Positions 24,109 to 38,236 are shown, numbered from the stretch's first letter. The stretch: DNA of 64,000 bases from Trichobilharzia szidati (GCA_944472155.2 OX235277.1:35350804-35414803); one strand, 5' to 3'. Translations and numbers: made by a program. Notes: a model not told the origin generated them from the letters alone.

Positions 24109-24902
24109 CTGAAAAAGAAAGCAGTGTGGCAAGTGTAGTGAATGAGTCGGCAGCGTGTCAATCAATATACACTACACTCTTCCTCATCGTGACAACGGAG
24201 ACGACGACAGGTGAATGAATGTCAATCCTGGCTGACATTTGTTGATGGCGATTTCGGCCGAGATGTGAGGTGTTGGCGAGTGATGATTCAGTGAGTATGA
24301 TCGCCCACTCACATTTCATACAACAAACACGTACACTCGGAGAGATTTTGCATGTCGTGATCGCTGTTACTTACATTGATCGCCAACTCACACTGGTGTC
24401 TCATCACTGCTAACGTCACTCCACGCATCAAATTCTGTCTCTCAAGAACATCATCGAATTGCACGATGTCATTGTGAATGAAGTCTGTGCAAATCTGTCG
24501 ACTTCAGTCATGTGCGCACTCACAAAACCACACACACACACAAACACACACAGTCGTCGTCGTCGAGTTCGTCACATGCACGATTGACATGGTAAGGCGG
24601 ACCTCACGACAGTCGTAAGACACACAACTACTTCAATCCATGAGGGCCACAACCAATGAGTCACATGTCTTCCCACCTCATCCACTCAACATGTGGGCGT
24701 GTGTCATTGTGGATTTCACTCTGACACTTTGAAGGCGTGCATGACACCAGTGATTGTGAGTGTTGTCTGTAGTCAAGTGGTGTGCGCATTTCAAGGATGA
24801 TACAGGCTGGAGTACTGTGTGTTCGTGCATGAGTGTGTCTGTGTGTGTGTACAGTGACCGATGTTATGCACGGAATCGAGTGTGAGTGTGAAATATACTC
24901 AC

Positions 24903-24956
24903 CTGACGACGCCGGTACGATTTCCTCCTCCTCGATTATCTCAGCCTTTGGGGATT
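24903..24956 (-). CDS. Acidic 18-residue repeat exon, copy 21
   Basis: Exon identical to copy 1 in a type B unit. The flanking minus-strand upstream intron is diverged (gtgtaaatc, tgcactc, catcatgac), so the exon is better conserved than its surroundings. Confidence 0.7.
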
Positions 24957-25772
24957 CTGAAAAAGAAAGCAGTGTGGCAAGTGTAGTGAATGAGTCGGCA
25001 GCGTGTAAATCAATATACACTGCACTCTTCCTCATCATGACAACAGAGATGACGACAGGTGAATGAATGTCAAGCCTGGCTGACATTTGTTGATGGCGAT
25101 TTCGGCCGAGATGTGAGGTGTCGGCGAGTGATGATTCAGTGAGTATGATCGGCCACACACATTTCATACAACAAACACGTACACTCGGAGAGATTTTGCA
25201 TGTCATGATCGCTGTTACTTACATTGATCGCCAACTCACACTGGTGTCTCATCACTGCTAACGTCACTCCACGCATCAAATTCTGTCTCTCAAGAACATC
25301 ATCGAATTGCACGATGTCATTGTGAATGAAGTCTGTGCAAATCTGTCGACTTCAGTCATGTGCGCACTCACAAAACCACACACACACACAAACACACACA
25401 GTCGTCGTCGTCGAGTTCGTCACATGCACGATTGACATGGTAAGGCGGACCTCACGACAGTCGTAAGACACACAACTACTTCAATCCATGAGGGTCACAA
25501 CCAATGAGTCACATATCTTCCCACCTCATCCACTCAACATATGTGCGTGTGCGTGTGCCATTGTGGATTTCACTCTGACACTTTGAATGCGTGCATGACA
25601 CCAGTGATTGTGAGTGTTGTCTGTAGTCAAGTGGTGTGCGCATTTCAGGGGTGATACTGGCTGTAGTACTGTGTGTTTGTGCATGAATGTGTCTGTGTGT
25701 GTTTGTTTGTTTGTGTGTGGACAGTGGCCGGTGTTATGTACGGATTCGAGTGTGAGTGTGAAATATACTCAC

Positions 25773-25826
25773 CTGACGACGCCGGTACGATTTCCTCCTC
25801 CTCGATTATCTCAGCCTTTGGGGATT
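25773..25826 (-). CDS. Acidic 18-residue repeat exon, copy 22
   Basis: Exon identical to copy 1; type A unit. Confidence 0.7.
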
Positions 25827-26620
25827 CTGAAAAAGAAAGCAGTGTGGCAAGTGTAGTGAATGAGTCGGCAGCGTGTCAATCAATATACACTACACTCTTC
25901 CTCATCGTGACAACGGAGACGACGACAGGTGAATGAATGTCAATCCTGGCTGACATTTGTTGATGGCGATTTCGGCCGAGATGTGAGGTGTTGGCGAGTG
26001 ATGATTCAGTGAGTATGATCGCCCACTCACATTTCATACAACAAACACGTACACTCGGAGAGATTTTGCATGTCGTGATCGCTGTTACTTACATTGATCG
26101 CCAACTCACACTGGTGTCTCATCACTGCTAACGTCACTCCACGCATCAAATTCTGTCTCTCAAGAACATCATCGAATTGCACGATGTCATTGTGAATGAA
26201 GTCTGTGCAAATCTGTCGACTTCAGTCATGTGCGCACTCACAAAACCACACACACACACAAACACACACAGTCGTCGTCGTCGAGTTCGTCACATGCACG
26301 ATTGACATGGTAAGGCGGACCTCACGACAGTCGTAAGACACACAACTACTTCAATCCATGAGGGCCACAACCAATGAGTCACATGTCTTCCCACCTCATC
26401 CACTCAACATGTGGGCGTGTGTCATTGTGGATTTCACTCTGACACTTTGAAGGCGTGCATGACACCAGTGATTGTGAGTGTTGTCTGTAGTCAAGTGGTG
26501 TGCGCATTTCAAGGATGATACAGGCTGGAGTACTGTGTGTTCGTGCATGAGTGTGTCTGTGTGTGTGTACAGTGACCGATGTTATGCACGGAATCGAGTG
26601 TGAGTGTGAAATATACTCAC

Positions 26621-26674
26621 CTGACGACGCCGGTACGATTTCCTCCTCCTCGATTATCTCAGCCTTTGGGGATT
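26621..26674 (-). CDS. Acidic 18-residue repeat exon, copy 23
   Basis: Exon identical to copy 1; type B unit, first member of a 2,570-bp three-unit repeat. Confidence 0.7.
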
Positions 26675-27494
26675 CTGAAAAAGAAAGCAGTGTGGCAAGT
26701 GTAGTGAATGAGTCGGCAGCGTGTAAATCAATATACACTGCACTCTTCCTCATCATGACAACAGAGATGACGACAGGTGAATGAATGTCAAGCCTGGCTG
26801 ACATTTGTTGATGGCGATTTCGGCCGAGATGTGAGGTGTCGGCGAGTGATGATTCAGTGAGTATGATCGGCCACACACATTTCATACAACAAACACGTAC
26901 ACTCGGAGAGATTTTGCATGTCGTGATCGCTGTTACTTACATTGATCGCCAACTCACACTGGTGTCTCATCACTGCTAACGTCACTCCACGCATCAAATT
27001 CTGTCTCTCAAGAACATCATCGAATTGCACGATGTCATTGTGAATGAAGTCTGTGCAAATCTGTCGACTTCAGTCATGTGCGCACACACAAACCCACACA
27101 CACCCACAAACACACACAGTCGTCGTCGTCGAGTTCGTCACATGCACGATTGACATGGTAAGGCGGACCTCACGACAGTCGTAAGACACACAACTACTTC
27201 AATCCATGAGGGTCACAACCAATGAGTCACATGTCTTCCCACCTCATCCACTCAACATATGTGCGTGTGCGTGTGCCATTGTGGATTTCACTCTGACACT
27301 TTGAATGCGTGCATGACACCAGTGATTGTGAGTGTTGTCTGTAGTCAAGTGGTGTGCGCATTTCAGGGGTGATACTGGCTGTAGTACTGTGTGTTTGTGC
27401 ATGAATGTGTCTGTGTGTGTTTGTTGGTTTGTGTGTGTGTGGACAGTGGCCGGTGTTATGTACGGATTCGAGTGTGAGTGTGAAATATACTCAC

Positions 27495-27548
27495 CTGACG
27501 ACGCCGGTACGATTTCCTCCTCCTCGATTATCTCAGCCTTTGGGGATT
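27495..27548 (-). CDS. Acidic 18-residue repeat exon, copy 24
   Basis: Exon identical to copy 1; type A' unit with the extended TTGGTTTGTGTGTGTGTGG tract. Confidence 0.7.
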
Positions 27549-28342
27549 CTGAAAAAGAAAGCAGTGTGGCAAGTGTAGTGAATGAGTCGGCAGCGTGTCA
27601 ATCAATATACACTACACTCTTCCTCATCGTGACAACGGAGACGACGACAGGTGAATGAATGTCAATCCTGGCTGACATTTGTTGATGGCGATTTCGGCCG
27701 AGATGTGAGGTGTTGGCGAGTGATGATTCAGTGAGTATGATCGCCCACTCACATTTCATACAACAAACACGTACACTCGGAGAGATTTTGCATGTCGTGA
27801 TCGCTGTTACTTACATTGATCGCCAACTCACACTGGTGTCTCATCACTGCTAACGTCACTCCACGCATCCAATTCTGTCTCTCAAGAACATCATCGAATT
27901 GCACGATGTCATTGTGAATGAAGTCTGTGCAAATCTGTCGACTTCAGTCATGTGCGCACACACAAACCCACACACACCCACAAACACACACAGTCGTCGT
28001 CGTCGAGTTCGTCACATGCACGATTGACATGGTAAGGCGGACCTCACGACAGTCGTAAGACACACAACTACTTCAATCCATGAGGGCCACAACCAATGAG
28101 TCACATGTCTTCCCACCTCATCCACTCAACATGTGGGCGTGTGTCATTGTGGATTTCACTCTGACACTTTGAAGGCGTGCATGACACCAGTGATTGTGAG
28201 TGTTGTCTGTAGTCAAGTGGTGTGCGCATTTCAAGGATGATACAGGCTGGAGTACTGTGTGTTCGTGCATGAGTGTGTCTGTGTGTGTGTACAGTGACCG
28301 ATGTTATGCACGGAATCGAGTGTGAGTGTGAAATATACTCAC

Positions 28343-28396
28343 CTGACGACGCCGGTACGATTTCCTCCTCCTCGATTATCTCAGCCTTTGGGGATT
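28343..28396 (-). CDS. Acidic 18-residue repeat exon, copy 25
   Basis: Exon identical to copy 1. The unit is a B/A recombinant: type B to the left of the exon, type A to its right. Confidence 0.7.
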
Positions 28397-29190
28397 CTGA
28401 AAAAGAAAGCAGTGTGGCAAGTGTAGTGAATGAGTCGGCAGCGTGTCAATCAATATACACTACACTCTTCCTCATCGTGACAACGGAGACGACGACAGGT
28501 GAATGAATGTCAATCCTGGCTGACATTTGTTGATGGCGATTTCGGCCGAGATGTGAGGTGTTGGCGAGTGATGATTCAGTGAGTATGATCGCCCACTCAC
28601 ATTTCATACAACAAACACGTACACTCGGAGAGATTTTGCATGTCGTGATCGCTGTTACTTACATTGATCGCCAACTCACACTGGTGTCTCATCACTGCTA
28701 ACGTCACTCCACGCATCAAATTCTGTCTCTCAAGAACATCATCGAATTGCACGATGTCATTGTGAATGAAGTCTGTGCAAATCTGTCGACTTCAGTCATG
28801 TGCGCACACACAAACCCACACACACCCACAAACACACACAGTCGTCGTCGTCGAGTTCGTCACATGCACGATTGACATGGTAAGGCGGACCTCACGACAG
28901 TCGTAAGACACACAACTACTTCAATCCATGAGGGCCACAACCAATGAGTCACATGTCTTCCCACCTCATCCACTCAACATGTGGGCGTGTGTCATTGTGG
29001 ATTTCACTCTGACACTTTGAAGGCGTGCATGACACCAGTGATTGTGAGTGTTGTCTGTAGTCAAGTGGTGTGCGCATTTCAAGGATGATACAGGCTGGAG
29101 TACTGTGTGTTCGTGCATGAGTGTGTCTGTGTGTGTGTACAGTGACCGATGTTATGCACGGAATCGAGTGTGAGTGTGAAATATACTCAC

Positions 29191-29244
29191 CTGACGACGC
29201 CGGTACGATTTCCTCCTCCTCGATTATCTCAGCCTTTGGGGATT
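29191..29244 (-). CDS. Acidic 18-residue repeat exon, copy 26
   Basis: Exon identical to copy 1; type B unit, repeating copy 23 at 2,570 bp. Confidence 0.7.
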
Positions 29245-30064
29245 CTGAAAAAGAAAGCAGTGTGGCAAGTGTAGTGAATGAGTCGGCAGCGTGTAAATCA
29301 ATATACACTGCACTCTTCCTCATCATGACAACAGAGATGACGACAGGTGAATGAATGTCAAGCCTGGCTGACATTTGTTGATGGCGATTTCGGCCGAGAT
29401 GTGAGGTGTCGGCGAGTGATGATTCAGTGAGTATGATCGGCCACACACATTTCATACAACAAACACGTACACTCGGAGAGATTTTGCATGTCGTGATCGC
29501 TGTTACTTACATTGATCGCCAACTCACACTGGTGTCTCATCACTGCTAACGTCACTCCACGCATCAAATTCTGTCTCTCAAGAACATCATCGAATTGCAC
29601 GATGTCATTGTGAATGAAGTCTGTGCAAATCTGTCGACTTCAGTCATGTGCGCACACACAAACCCACACACACCCACAAACACACACAGTCGTCGTCGTC
29701 GAGTTCGTCACATGCACGATTGACATGGTAAGGCGGACCTCACGACAGTCGTAAGACACACAACTACTTCAATCCATGAGGGTCACAACCAATGAGTCAC
29801 ATGTCTTCCCACCTCATCCACTCAACATATGTGCGTGTGCGTGTGCCATTGTGGATTTCACTCTGACACTTTGAATGCGTGCATGACACCAGTGATTGTG
29901 AGTGTTGTCTGTAGTCAAGTGGTGTGCGCATTTCAGGGGTGATACTGGCTGTAGTACTGTGTGTTTGTGCATGAATGTGTCTGTGTGTGTTTGTTGGTTT
30001 GTGTGTGTGTGGACAGTGGCCGGTGTTATGTACGGATTCGAGTGTGAGTGTGAAATATACTCAC

Positions 30065-30118
30065 CTGACGACGCCGGTACGATTTCCTCCTCCTCGATTA
30101 TCTCAGCCTTTGGGGATT
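30065..30118 (-). CDS. Acidic 18-residue repeat exon, copy 27
   Basis: Exon identical to copy 1; repeats copy 24 at 2,570 bp. Confidence 0.7.
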
Positions 30119-30911
30119 CTGAAAAAGAAAGCAGTGTGGCAAGTGTAGTGAATGAGTCGGCAGCGTGTCAATCAATATACACTACACTCTTCCTCATCGT
30201 GACAACGGAGACGACGACAGGTGAATGAATGTCAATCCTGGCTGACATTTGTTGATGGCGATTTCGGCCGAGATGTGAGGTGTTGGCGAGTGATGATTCA
30301 GTGAGTATGATCGCCCACTCACATTTCATACAACAAACACGTACACTCGGAGAGATTTTGCATGTCGTGATCGCTGTTACTTACATTGATCGCCAACTCA
30401 CACTGGTGTCTCATCACTGCTAACGTCACTCCACGCATCAAATTCTGTCTCTCAAGAACATCATCGAATTGCACGATGTCATTGTGAATGAAGTCTGTGC
30501 AAATCTGTCGACTTCAGTCATGTGCGCACACACAAACCCACACACACCCACAAACACACACAGTCGTCGTCGTCGAGTTCGTCACATGCACGATTCACAT
30601 GGTAGGCAGACCTCACGACAGTCGGATGACCCTCAACAACTTCAATCCATGAGGGCCACAACCAATGAGTCACATGTCTTCCCACCTCATCCACTCAACA
30701 TGTGGGCGTGTGTCATTGTGGATTTCACTCTGACACTTTGAAGGCGTGCATGACACCAGTGATTGTGAGTGTTGTCTGTAGTCAAGTGGTGTGCGCATTT
30801 CAAGGATGATACAGGCTGGAGTACTGTGTGTTCGTGCATGAGTGTGTCTGTGTGTGTGTACAGTGACCGATGTTATGCACGGAATCGAGTGTGAGTGTGA
30901 AATATACTCAC

Positions 30912-30965
30912 CTGACGACGCCGGTACGATTTCCTCCTCCTCGATTATCTCAGCCTTTGGGGATT
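30912..30965 (-). CDS. Acidic 18-residue repeat exon, copy 28
   Basis: Exon identical to copy 1; repeats copy 25 at 2,569 bp. On the minus strand it is the first copy met after block 2. Confidence 0.7.
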
Positions 30966-32661
30966 CTGAAAAAGAAAGCAGTGTGGCAAGTGTAGTGAAT
31001 GAGTCGGCAGCGTGTCAATCAATATACACTACACTCTTCCTCATCGTGACAACGGAGACGACGACAGGTGAATGAATGTCAATCCTGGCTGACATTTGTT
31101 GATGGCGATTTCGGCCGAGATGTGAAGTGTCGGCGAGTGATGATTCAGTGAGTATGATCGCCCACTCACATTTCATACAACAAACACGTACACTCGGAGA
31201 GAGTTTGGTTGTCGCGTTGTGTGTTACTTGTGATATTCTTTTTGTGAAGGACTTTGAATTATTCTTATTTTTTTCTCCTACATATTATGTTTTTCCTTGT
31301 TTCAATACTTGTGGTTCCTTCTTTGCTTGTCGAGAATTTTCACTTACTCCTCCACCTTTACTTTCTGGATTTTATTTTGTTGGGCATGTTTTGTGGAATT
31401 TTCTCCTATCGATGACCATTTAGTTACTGTCTTCCGGTTTCAATTTTGTAATTTCTCTTCACTTCCCTGTGCAGTCTTTGTTTTCAACTCGTTTCGATTT
31501 ATTCTGCTTTCATTTTGTGTGCTCCGTGAAATCGTATTGGAATAGCTTTATTCATTCTGTAATCTGTGAAGTCGTATCTCTGGTCTCCCCTGTCTTAGTC
31601 CTCTGCAACATTATTATAGTCTGTTCGCGGCATAATTTCTTACACAACACCTTGACTATTGCTCACGACAAATTTTTCCAGTATTTTTTCAGCTGATGTT
31701 TTCACTCTTCCTTCTCTTTTCCTCTATCAGATTGCAAGGTTCAGAATTCCTTCATGGTTGTTTTCGTCTCGTCCTAACTGTCACTTCTCGCCGACTTTTC
31801 TCACATTCAATAGCCTCGTTCTATTCTCGTGGCCGCTATTTGTGGTGCTTTTCACTCTTACTCTGTTTGACATTACATTTGTTGTCTGTGGAACTTCAAC
31901 TATCTATCCACAAAATTGACTGTTTGCTATTCAGCCACTCCGACTGTGTCCAACTTCTGACAAATCGCGATTGATGTACATCACAACCACCAACCAAAGA
32001 CGTAGGCCAGTATCTGTTCTTCCTTACGTGAATTCGTGGACTGCACCGGTCACAACATCTCAATACCACTCCAGAACTTCCAGTGTAGAGCCAGTCGGTA
32101 GTGAGCATCAGATTCATTGTGGAGTTTCGGCTTGTAGGATTTTGACGTATTGCATGTGTGACCACTAGTCGACATCAATTAGAGGAGGATTGAAGAACGT
32201 GTGAGTGCAGAAACCAGAAGTCCCTCAGTCGACCCCTGGTGAGTGCGTACTAATGAAGAGCGTCAAACTCGGAGGAAACAGCTGTCCACTACTCCCAGGT
32301 TTCCCAACGGTTCCTCGAGTGATGACAACCAGCGATCAGTCCTGTGACCAATCAAATACCTGCGAACCAACACTTATTCCTTTTTCAATATGTCACCTTT
32401 ATCTCCGTTTCCATGTCTAGTTATTCTGTCTGTGCATTTGGTTTCTCAGTGGTGATCGTTACAATCGACTTCATTTTTGAGAGATGCCCACCATTTTCGC
32501 ATGAGTGCATTGATTATGTACACACCAGGGAAAATCAATCTGTTGTGCTGTAGTCGACAAAATTACGCGTCATGCACACTAACTAACTATATCATAGATA
32601 ATGTTAGCATTGAAATAATTTAGGTTTCACACACAATTTTGTAAATTATTGAATCAGTTAC

Positions 32662-32910
32662 CTAGAGTCGGCAGAGAGAATCTTTCTTCATGGAGAACTG
32701 CCAAAATGATGACAACGTCCTTCGAGTTTCTTATTTTCGTAGGTACTGCACTTTCAATAGGAACAATGGTCATTTCCAGAGATTCATCAGCTTGTCCTTC
32801 GAATATGATAACACTGTCACTGGGATGGCACGGAGAACCTTCCAACGTCCATTTCACCAATTGATTTCTATTTGACAACGGTTCGAATTCAACCTTTGCA
32901 ACTCTCGGAA
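32662..32910 (-). CDS. 249-bp symmetric exon, possible FN3-like fold (block 2)
   Basis: Same peptide and splice sites as the block 1 copy at 16,306-16,554. Confidence 0.78.
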
Positions 32911-33805
32911 CTGACAGAGAAAAGAAAATCGTGAACATTCACAAGGGGATAGGGTGCACGGTGGAGATTGTGTGAATGAATGCAAATAATTAGAGTTATT
33001 AGTGATTTAGTAGGAATGTGAAAAGAAAGTGTCGATGAATCACGATGCTTTCACCACTTGTAAAGTATCGAAATATCAGCTAGGACTTCGGGCTTTCTAA
33101 AGTCAATAATTTTTAGTCATCTGATTCACTTGCACCAAAATAAGTTTCATCCTGTTGTCTTTTGTTCAGTATCCTCATGATTTATTCGGAAGAAGAATAA
33201 CTACGGTGAACAATGGTTTTCAATGAACTCTCCCTCAGGTTATTCAATGATAAATCCACTCATTCTAGCAGACAATACTGTCAGTAACGGGGAACTGGAA
33301 TTAATCACAAAATGTTCTGAGTGGTGCACACACAAGACGGATCGGTAGTAGTGGTCAGTGAGTTCCGATCACCATCTCGAATACGTGTGGTCAATGAGAA
33401 AATGCGACAGAATGAAGTTGAATAATTCAGTGATGTGAATATTTACGTAGCCAACAAAAGCGCAGTCTTCAAAGGTGTCTGTAGTCAGTGATGTGTGAGA
33501 CAATATGAATACTACAGGCAAATAGACCAACAAATGCGATAAACTGGACAACAATATTGATGAAAAAATAACGACGGGCTGGTGTCAACTCAAACGTCCT
33601 ATCAGCACACGTTCATCAGGCAGGACTGAATTAAATCAAGTGGAATGAACACCATTGTGGAAATATAATATCAAGTTTGAGAAGCATTGCGCCAACCTGA
33701 GGTTTCTAAACTGCAGAAGGTCTCAAATAAACATCTGTAAATAAAACACAGGAGAGAAAGTGAAGACGTGCTTCAGGAATTTTAAATGCCAACGTTGTCC
33801 ATGGT

Positions 33806-34821
33806 AGACAAAGCGGTTGGGCATACCCCCTCTGTATATGGCGATCGGGTCTCCTAGCACTGGTTGCTACCGTTTCAGCTACTGATGGAAGACGTAGTCG
33901 AGGTCATCTGGACAGATTGCTAGGAAGGCGTAGCTGACGGACAACGTCTCTTATGATTCCATTCAATGTCCAGTATCTGCTGGGTGGGTCTAGACTACAC
34001 TGTTCACGCATTCGATTTAGGGGAGTATGCTGACAAAATGCAGAGTCTTCTGAACACCTTGAGCAGCAATCCTCGTATGTTTGGCATGCGAGTCGCCCCT
34101 GTAAAATGTAAGATGCTGCTACAGGACTGGACTACGTAAACTCCTAGCTTAGTGATAGGGAGTGAAGTGATAGAACATGTTGACCACTTCATCTATTTGG
34201 GAAATTGTATCAGCACCAACAGATTGATTGGTGACGAAATCTCAGCACGGATCCAAAATGCTCGGGCTGCTTTCGCTAGCTTACACCGTCTCTGGCGTAG
34301 GCGTGACATCCGGCTATCAACCAAGGGACGTGTGTACTGCTCAGCAGTTCGCTCCGTCCTTCTCTATGGCTCTGAAACATGGCCAATACGAGTTGAAGAC
34401 ATGAAAAGATTGTCTGTTTTTGATCATAGATGTTTACGATCTCTTTCTCACGTTAGGTGGCACAATAAAGTAAGTAATGTTGACGTTAGGCGTAGAGTGT
34501 TGGGCAAAGAGGGAAAATCAATCGACGAGGCTATAAAGTTACATAGATTGAGATGGCCAAGTCACGTGCTTTGCATGCCTAACCATCGCCTCCCCCGACG
34601 GGCATTACTAGCTGATATAGGTGCAGGTTGGAAAAGAGTAAGTGGTGGTAAAACAAAAACGTGGCATCAATCCATGAAATCCCTGACAGTTAAACTGAGT
34701 CAGGTAGGGAGATGCAGACTTCCGGGTTGGGGCTTGCCTTCGGGACTCTAAGAATCAATGGCTGGAGACAATAGGTGACATGGCTCAAAATCGTTGTCAA
34801 TGGCTTACGCAGATGTATTCA
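33806..34821 (+). mobile_element. RTE-like LINE 3' fragment, block 2
   Basis: Same insertion as in block 1, but with an in-frame stop (ctacgtaaact for ctacgtcaact) just before the 34,152-34,751 open frame. Being at the same place in every block, it predates the block duplications. Confidence 0.85.
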
Positions 34822-34923
34822 GTCTCTGCAATCTTTCATATTCCTTTCTACCATTACTCATTCTGTTTCACTCCTATACTTATCAAAACTATACTGATTC
34901 TCTTCACTCATCTTCCTGTCTAC

Positions 34924-35033
34924 CTTTGTGTGCTGTTTGAAATGTGGCAACTCGAACTGCTGCACTTCGGTGCCAAGTTCTATGTTGAATCCAGCAGCAG
35001 CAGCAGCAGCAGCAGCGACTTCCTCTTCAGTGA
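34924..35033 (-). CDS. Poly-alanine exon candidate (block 2)
   Basis: 110-bp version with eight alanines, one GCT more than block 1. Same acceptor and donor. Confidence 0.45.
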
Positions 35034-35118
35034 CTGACGCAGCTACAGACTCCACTATTTTCTAGTACCTATGGACTCTGGAATGTTCATGAAAGTTTGC
35101 AGCACAAAATGTACTCAC

Positions 35119-35391
35119 CTCGTTCGTATATCAGACTCCTCCTTGCCTCCTCATAGTGACCAAAGTAGCCTGACGTCTTTGCAATTATATGATAATTTTC
35201 AGGTATGCATGATTGCCCAATTACATTGAATTCTGATTGATTAACCAAGGGGAGATCCAAAGTATCATCAAAGGCCCAGTCTACTTCCCGTTCCAAAATC
35301 AGCTTTGAAATGCCTTTCTCATCAAATCGATTCCATCCGAATACCAGGGAGTCTGTCTTCTCCTGAAGAAGCCTGAATGTTGTACGTTTCC
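35119..35391 (-). CDS. 273-bp symmetric exon (block 2)
   Basis: Peptide identical to the block 1 copy at 18,760-19,032. The acceptor side reads TTTTTTCCAG and the donor GTGAGTAC. Confidence 0.8.
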
Positions 35392-35662
35392 CTGGAAAAA
35401 ACAATTGCACAAAAATGTGTTACTGACAATCGACAATTTCCACTTCAAACAAGGAACCTTTATTCACTGCACTGTTGTTAGAGTCACTCAAATCTGCTGG
35501 CTTCAAATACAGTCGAGATGAATTCAGTAGCTACTGATCTACAGGTTGAGTGATGCCAACAAGTCAGAGGAAACTTTCACCGGCTTCCATAGTTACAGTG
35601 ACTTGGTAGTGAAGTTCAATTCAGCTCTTCATCATTTAAAAATACCCATTGAGTCATAGAGA

Positions 35663-36655
35663 CGAGAAGGCGTTCGGCGAAGAGTGAATATCTCCAGCCA
35701 TGTTATTCTCAAGCTGCACAATAGCATATGTATAGTGCATATTCTAAGCAGCGAAAGCACTATTCGTGAGGAAGTGTGATCAACACTGAAGATTTCAGAT
35801 GAGGCATTACGTAGTGTGGAATGCGTGAATTCGGTGGAGACCAAAACCAAATGGAATAAGTCAATTGAGTGATGCAATATAGCTGAAGGGGTTGAGTATC
35901 ATTCAACTCGCATGGAACCAGCGTCAGGTTTCGATTGCAATGTACATTCACCAATTCACATGATCCTGGGGAGATGGGAATGTCGGTCGCAGCCAGTGTT
36001 CGCTATCCAAATGCACCATCGAACACTCACCTTCATGATTTCTGAGAGGAGAGGAGAGATTCCCTCGCCACTTATTTATCCCAGCACTCTTGATGCGATC
36101 AGAACATTAAGCACACCAGCTAGATAACTTAAAAAGTATCCACCTATTACGTGGTGATCTTACTGAAAGTGTGCCAATCAAACTTCTTCAGACTCCAGAA
36201 GCAACGACAGCTCACACGTGGAATCCTGAACTCTGCATGCAAAGGAATACTGTTCAGTCCCAAATCTACACTGGACCAGATCTATCTCAACACTGGATAA
36301 GTAACTCCTGTGTTGTTTGCTTCCGAATTCAATTATATTCTCCCACCACCATCTACTAAATTTTCACTCATTATCACCACTGCTGCTAATGTGACATCCG
36401 TTCAATTTCAGTTGCTTGATACTCAACCCCTTCAGCTATATTGCATCACTCATTTGACTTGATCCATTTGGTTTTGGTCTCCACCGAATTCACGCATTCC
36501 ACACTACGTAATGCGTCATCTGAAATCTTCAGTGTTGATCACACTTCCTCACGAATAGTGCTTTCGCTGCTTAGAATATGCACTATACATATGCTATTGT
36601 GCAGCTTGAGAATAACATGGCTGGAGATATTCACTCTTCGCCAAACGCCTTCTCT
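35663..36655. repeat. Inverted repeat with loop (block 2)
   Basis: Left arm about 35,663-35,900, right arm about 36,418-36,655, with the same loop as block 1. Confidence 0.85.
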
Positions 36656-37495
36656 TGCATTTACTATTCGATTCACACAATCAGTTTGAAAAGCAATACC
36701 ACTTGAAATATGTCCGAAAACAGATTAGTTCTGTAAAAATCTGCAATTGAAATTAAACACAAAATGAAACGAGCTGTATTCGACACTGATTCAACCAGAT
36801 TTATCAATCCATTCCTACATAATTAATAATTCAACTGTCTATTCTCAAGTGGTAGGCATCCACATGTGTGGTGAGCATACTCAAGCAGCACAACACTGCT
36901 ACAGATTATGGTGCAATGTTTTGTGTTTTGTTTGACATCAAGGGAGAACAAATCGCACCAGAATCTGAAGTGAACATGATGTCTACGAAGTTTGGCAATG
37001 CAACCTGTTAACAAGTGCATTTCTGCATTCCGTTGTGTTTCGAGTGGAACATACTGACTGAAGCTGGAGCTATGGAGAATCATTACCAGTGGCATATTCA
37101 CCTGGTTGGGGTAGCCAGTCCTACACTTAAGCGTTCCTCTTTAACTGGCGCACCACAGGATGATGACCGAGGTTTAGGAGTGCATGATTAGCGAACGTTC
37201 TACCAGTGAACCATTCACGCGAGGTCAGTTCCCTGGGAGGCCATGTACGCATGAAACCTGGGCTTTTTACTTCTCACCAAACAACTTCTTCTAGTCGTAA
37301 ACTAAACCAGTAGTATCATACCAGGTTTCATTTATTGTTACATGGAACAACGCCCGCCAAGTGTTCTCCGGTTTCATCACAAACATCTTACATACACGCT
37401 ACCAAATATTGAGCAAATCAATGTCTTTTTCGAAATCAAAATACACTCAAATTATGCAAACTTTGATGACAAATATCAAAATACAGAAGACTTAC

Positions 37496-37564
37496 CTCTT
37501 TGTGCATTGCCTTCGAGATATTGAGGACTGAAACTGTCAACTCCCTGTTGTGCCAGTAGAGTGG
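37496..37564 (-). CDS. 69-bp symmetric exon (block 2)
   Basis: Sequence and splice sites identical to 21,126-21,194. Confidence 0.6.
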
Positions 37565-37946
37565 CTATTAAAGCAGACAAAAGCAATGCCTCACAATGTT
37601 CACAGTGACTAACGAGTTTCTAATTTCCATCGAAAACAATTCTTGAAATGTCACCACAAAGCATATAGGATAATGAATCAAATGCAACTGGATAGCCATT
37701 TCAAACAAGACGACCGTTATTGGTCAGCTATAATTGAAGCCCGTTCTCAACTATTTCATCGTCTGGGAAGTGACCAATATCGTGTGTCTGGTGCTTGTGT
37801 TTATTCTCAATTGAACGCAATCATTCAAGTTGTCAATATGCGTTGGAACTCTACAGCAAGGTGAATCTCACTCCCTAGATACAATTCATGTCTCATTTGA
37901 GGCTTGAGCTCGCGTCAGTAGCCCATTCCACAGTCAAACACCTTAC

Positions 37947-38018
37947 CAATCAGCAATTCGGGCTCACGATTGACATTCTCTAAGAGACTAATCGATGTAT
38001 TCAGATGCAATGTGACAT
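37947..38018 (-). CDS. 72-bp symmetric exon (block 2)
   Basis: Phase 1-1. The middle of the peptide reads ISLLENVNRE instead of ITVLEDVNRE. The longer 99-bp alternative seen in block 1 is closed here by a TAA. Confidence 0.6.
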
Positions 38019-38236
38019 CTAGGTGCAAAGCTTACAACCGATTGTCTGCAACCACCTCAGAGAAGAAACTATGAGGCGTCTAAACCTACACACCCAGGAA
38101 TTAGTCGAAGCAGGCAGTTGAGGTTAATGCTTATCTGGAAGTGTTAATACTGTCTTTCGCCACATCCCAGTGTAAAACACAGATATTAGTTAACGGGTAT
38201 AAATGTGCTTCGGAATATCAAAAGTCACAAGGAAAA

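Larger units (their letters stand above)
22014..31197. repeat. Tandem array 2: 11 units of about 840-880 bp
   Basis: Two unit types occur. Type A resembles array 1. Type B has a shortened microsatellite (ATGTGGGCGTGTGTCATT), TTTCAAGGATGATACAGGCTGGAG, and a short GTGTGTGTACAGTGACCG stretch in place of the GTTTGTTTG tract. In plus order the exons are A, A, A, B, A, B, A', B', B, A', B'; A' has TTGTTGGTTTGTGTGTGTGTGG. The third unit is a hybrid, with B-type sequence in its left part and A-type in its right part. Confidence 0.93.

Noticed and set aside
24661..25206. Long minus-strand frames (168-181 codons) reading through some type B units
   Set aside because: They run straight across the exon's own acceptor and donor and exist only where unit variants remove a stop; they are intron read-through.
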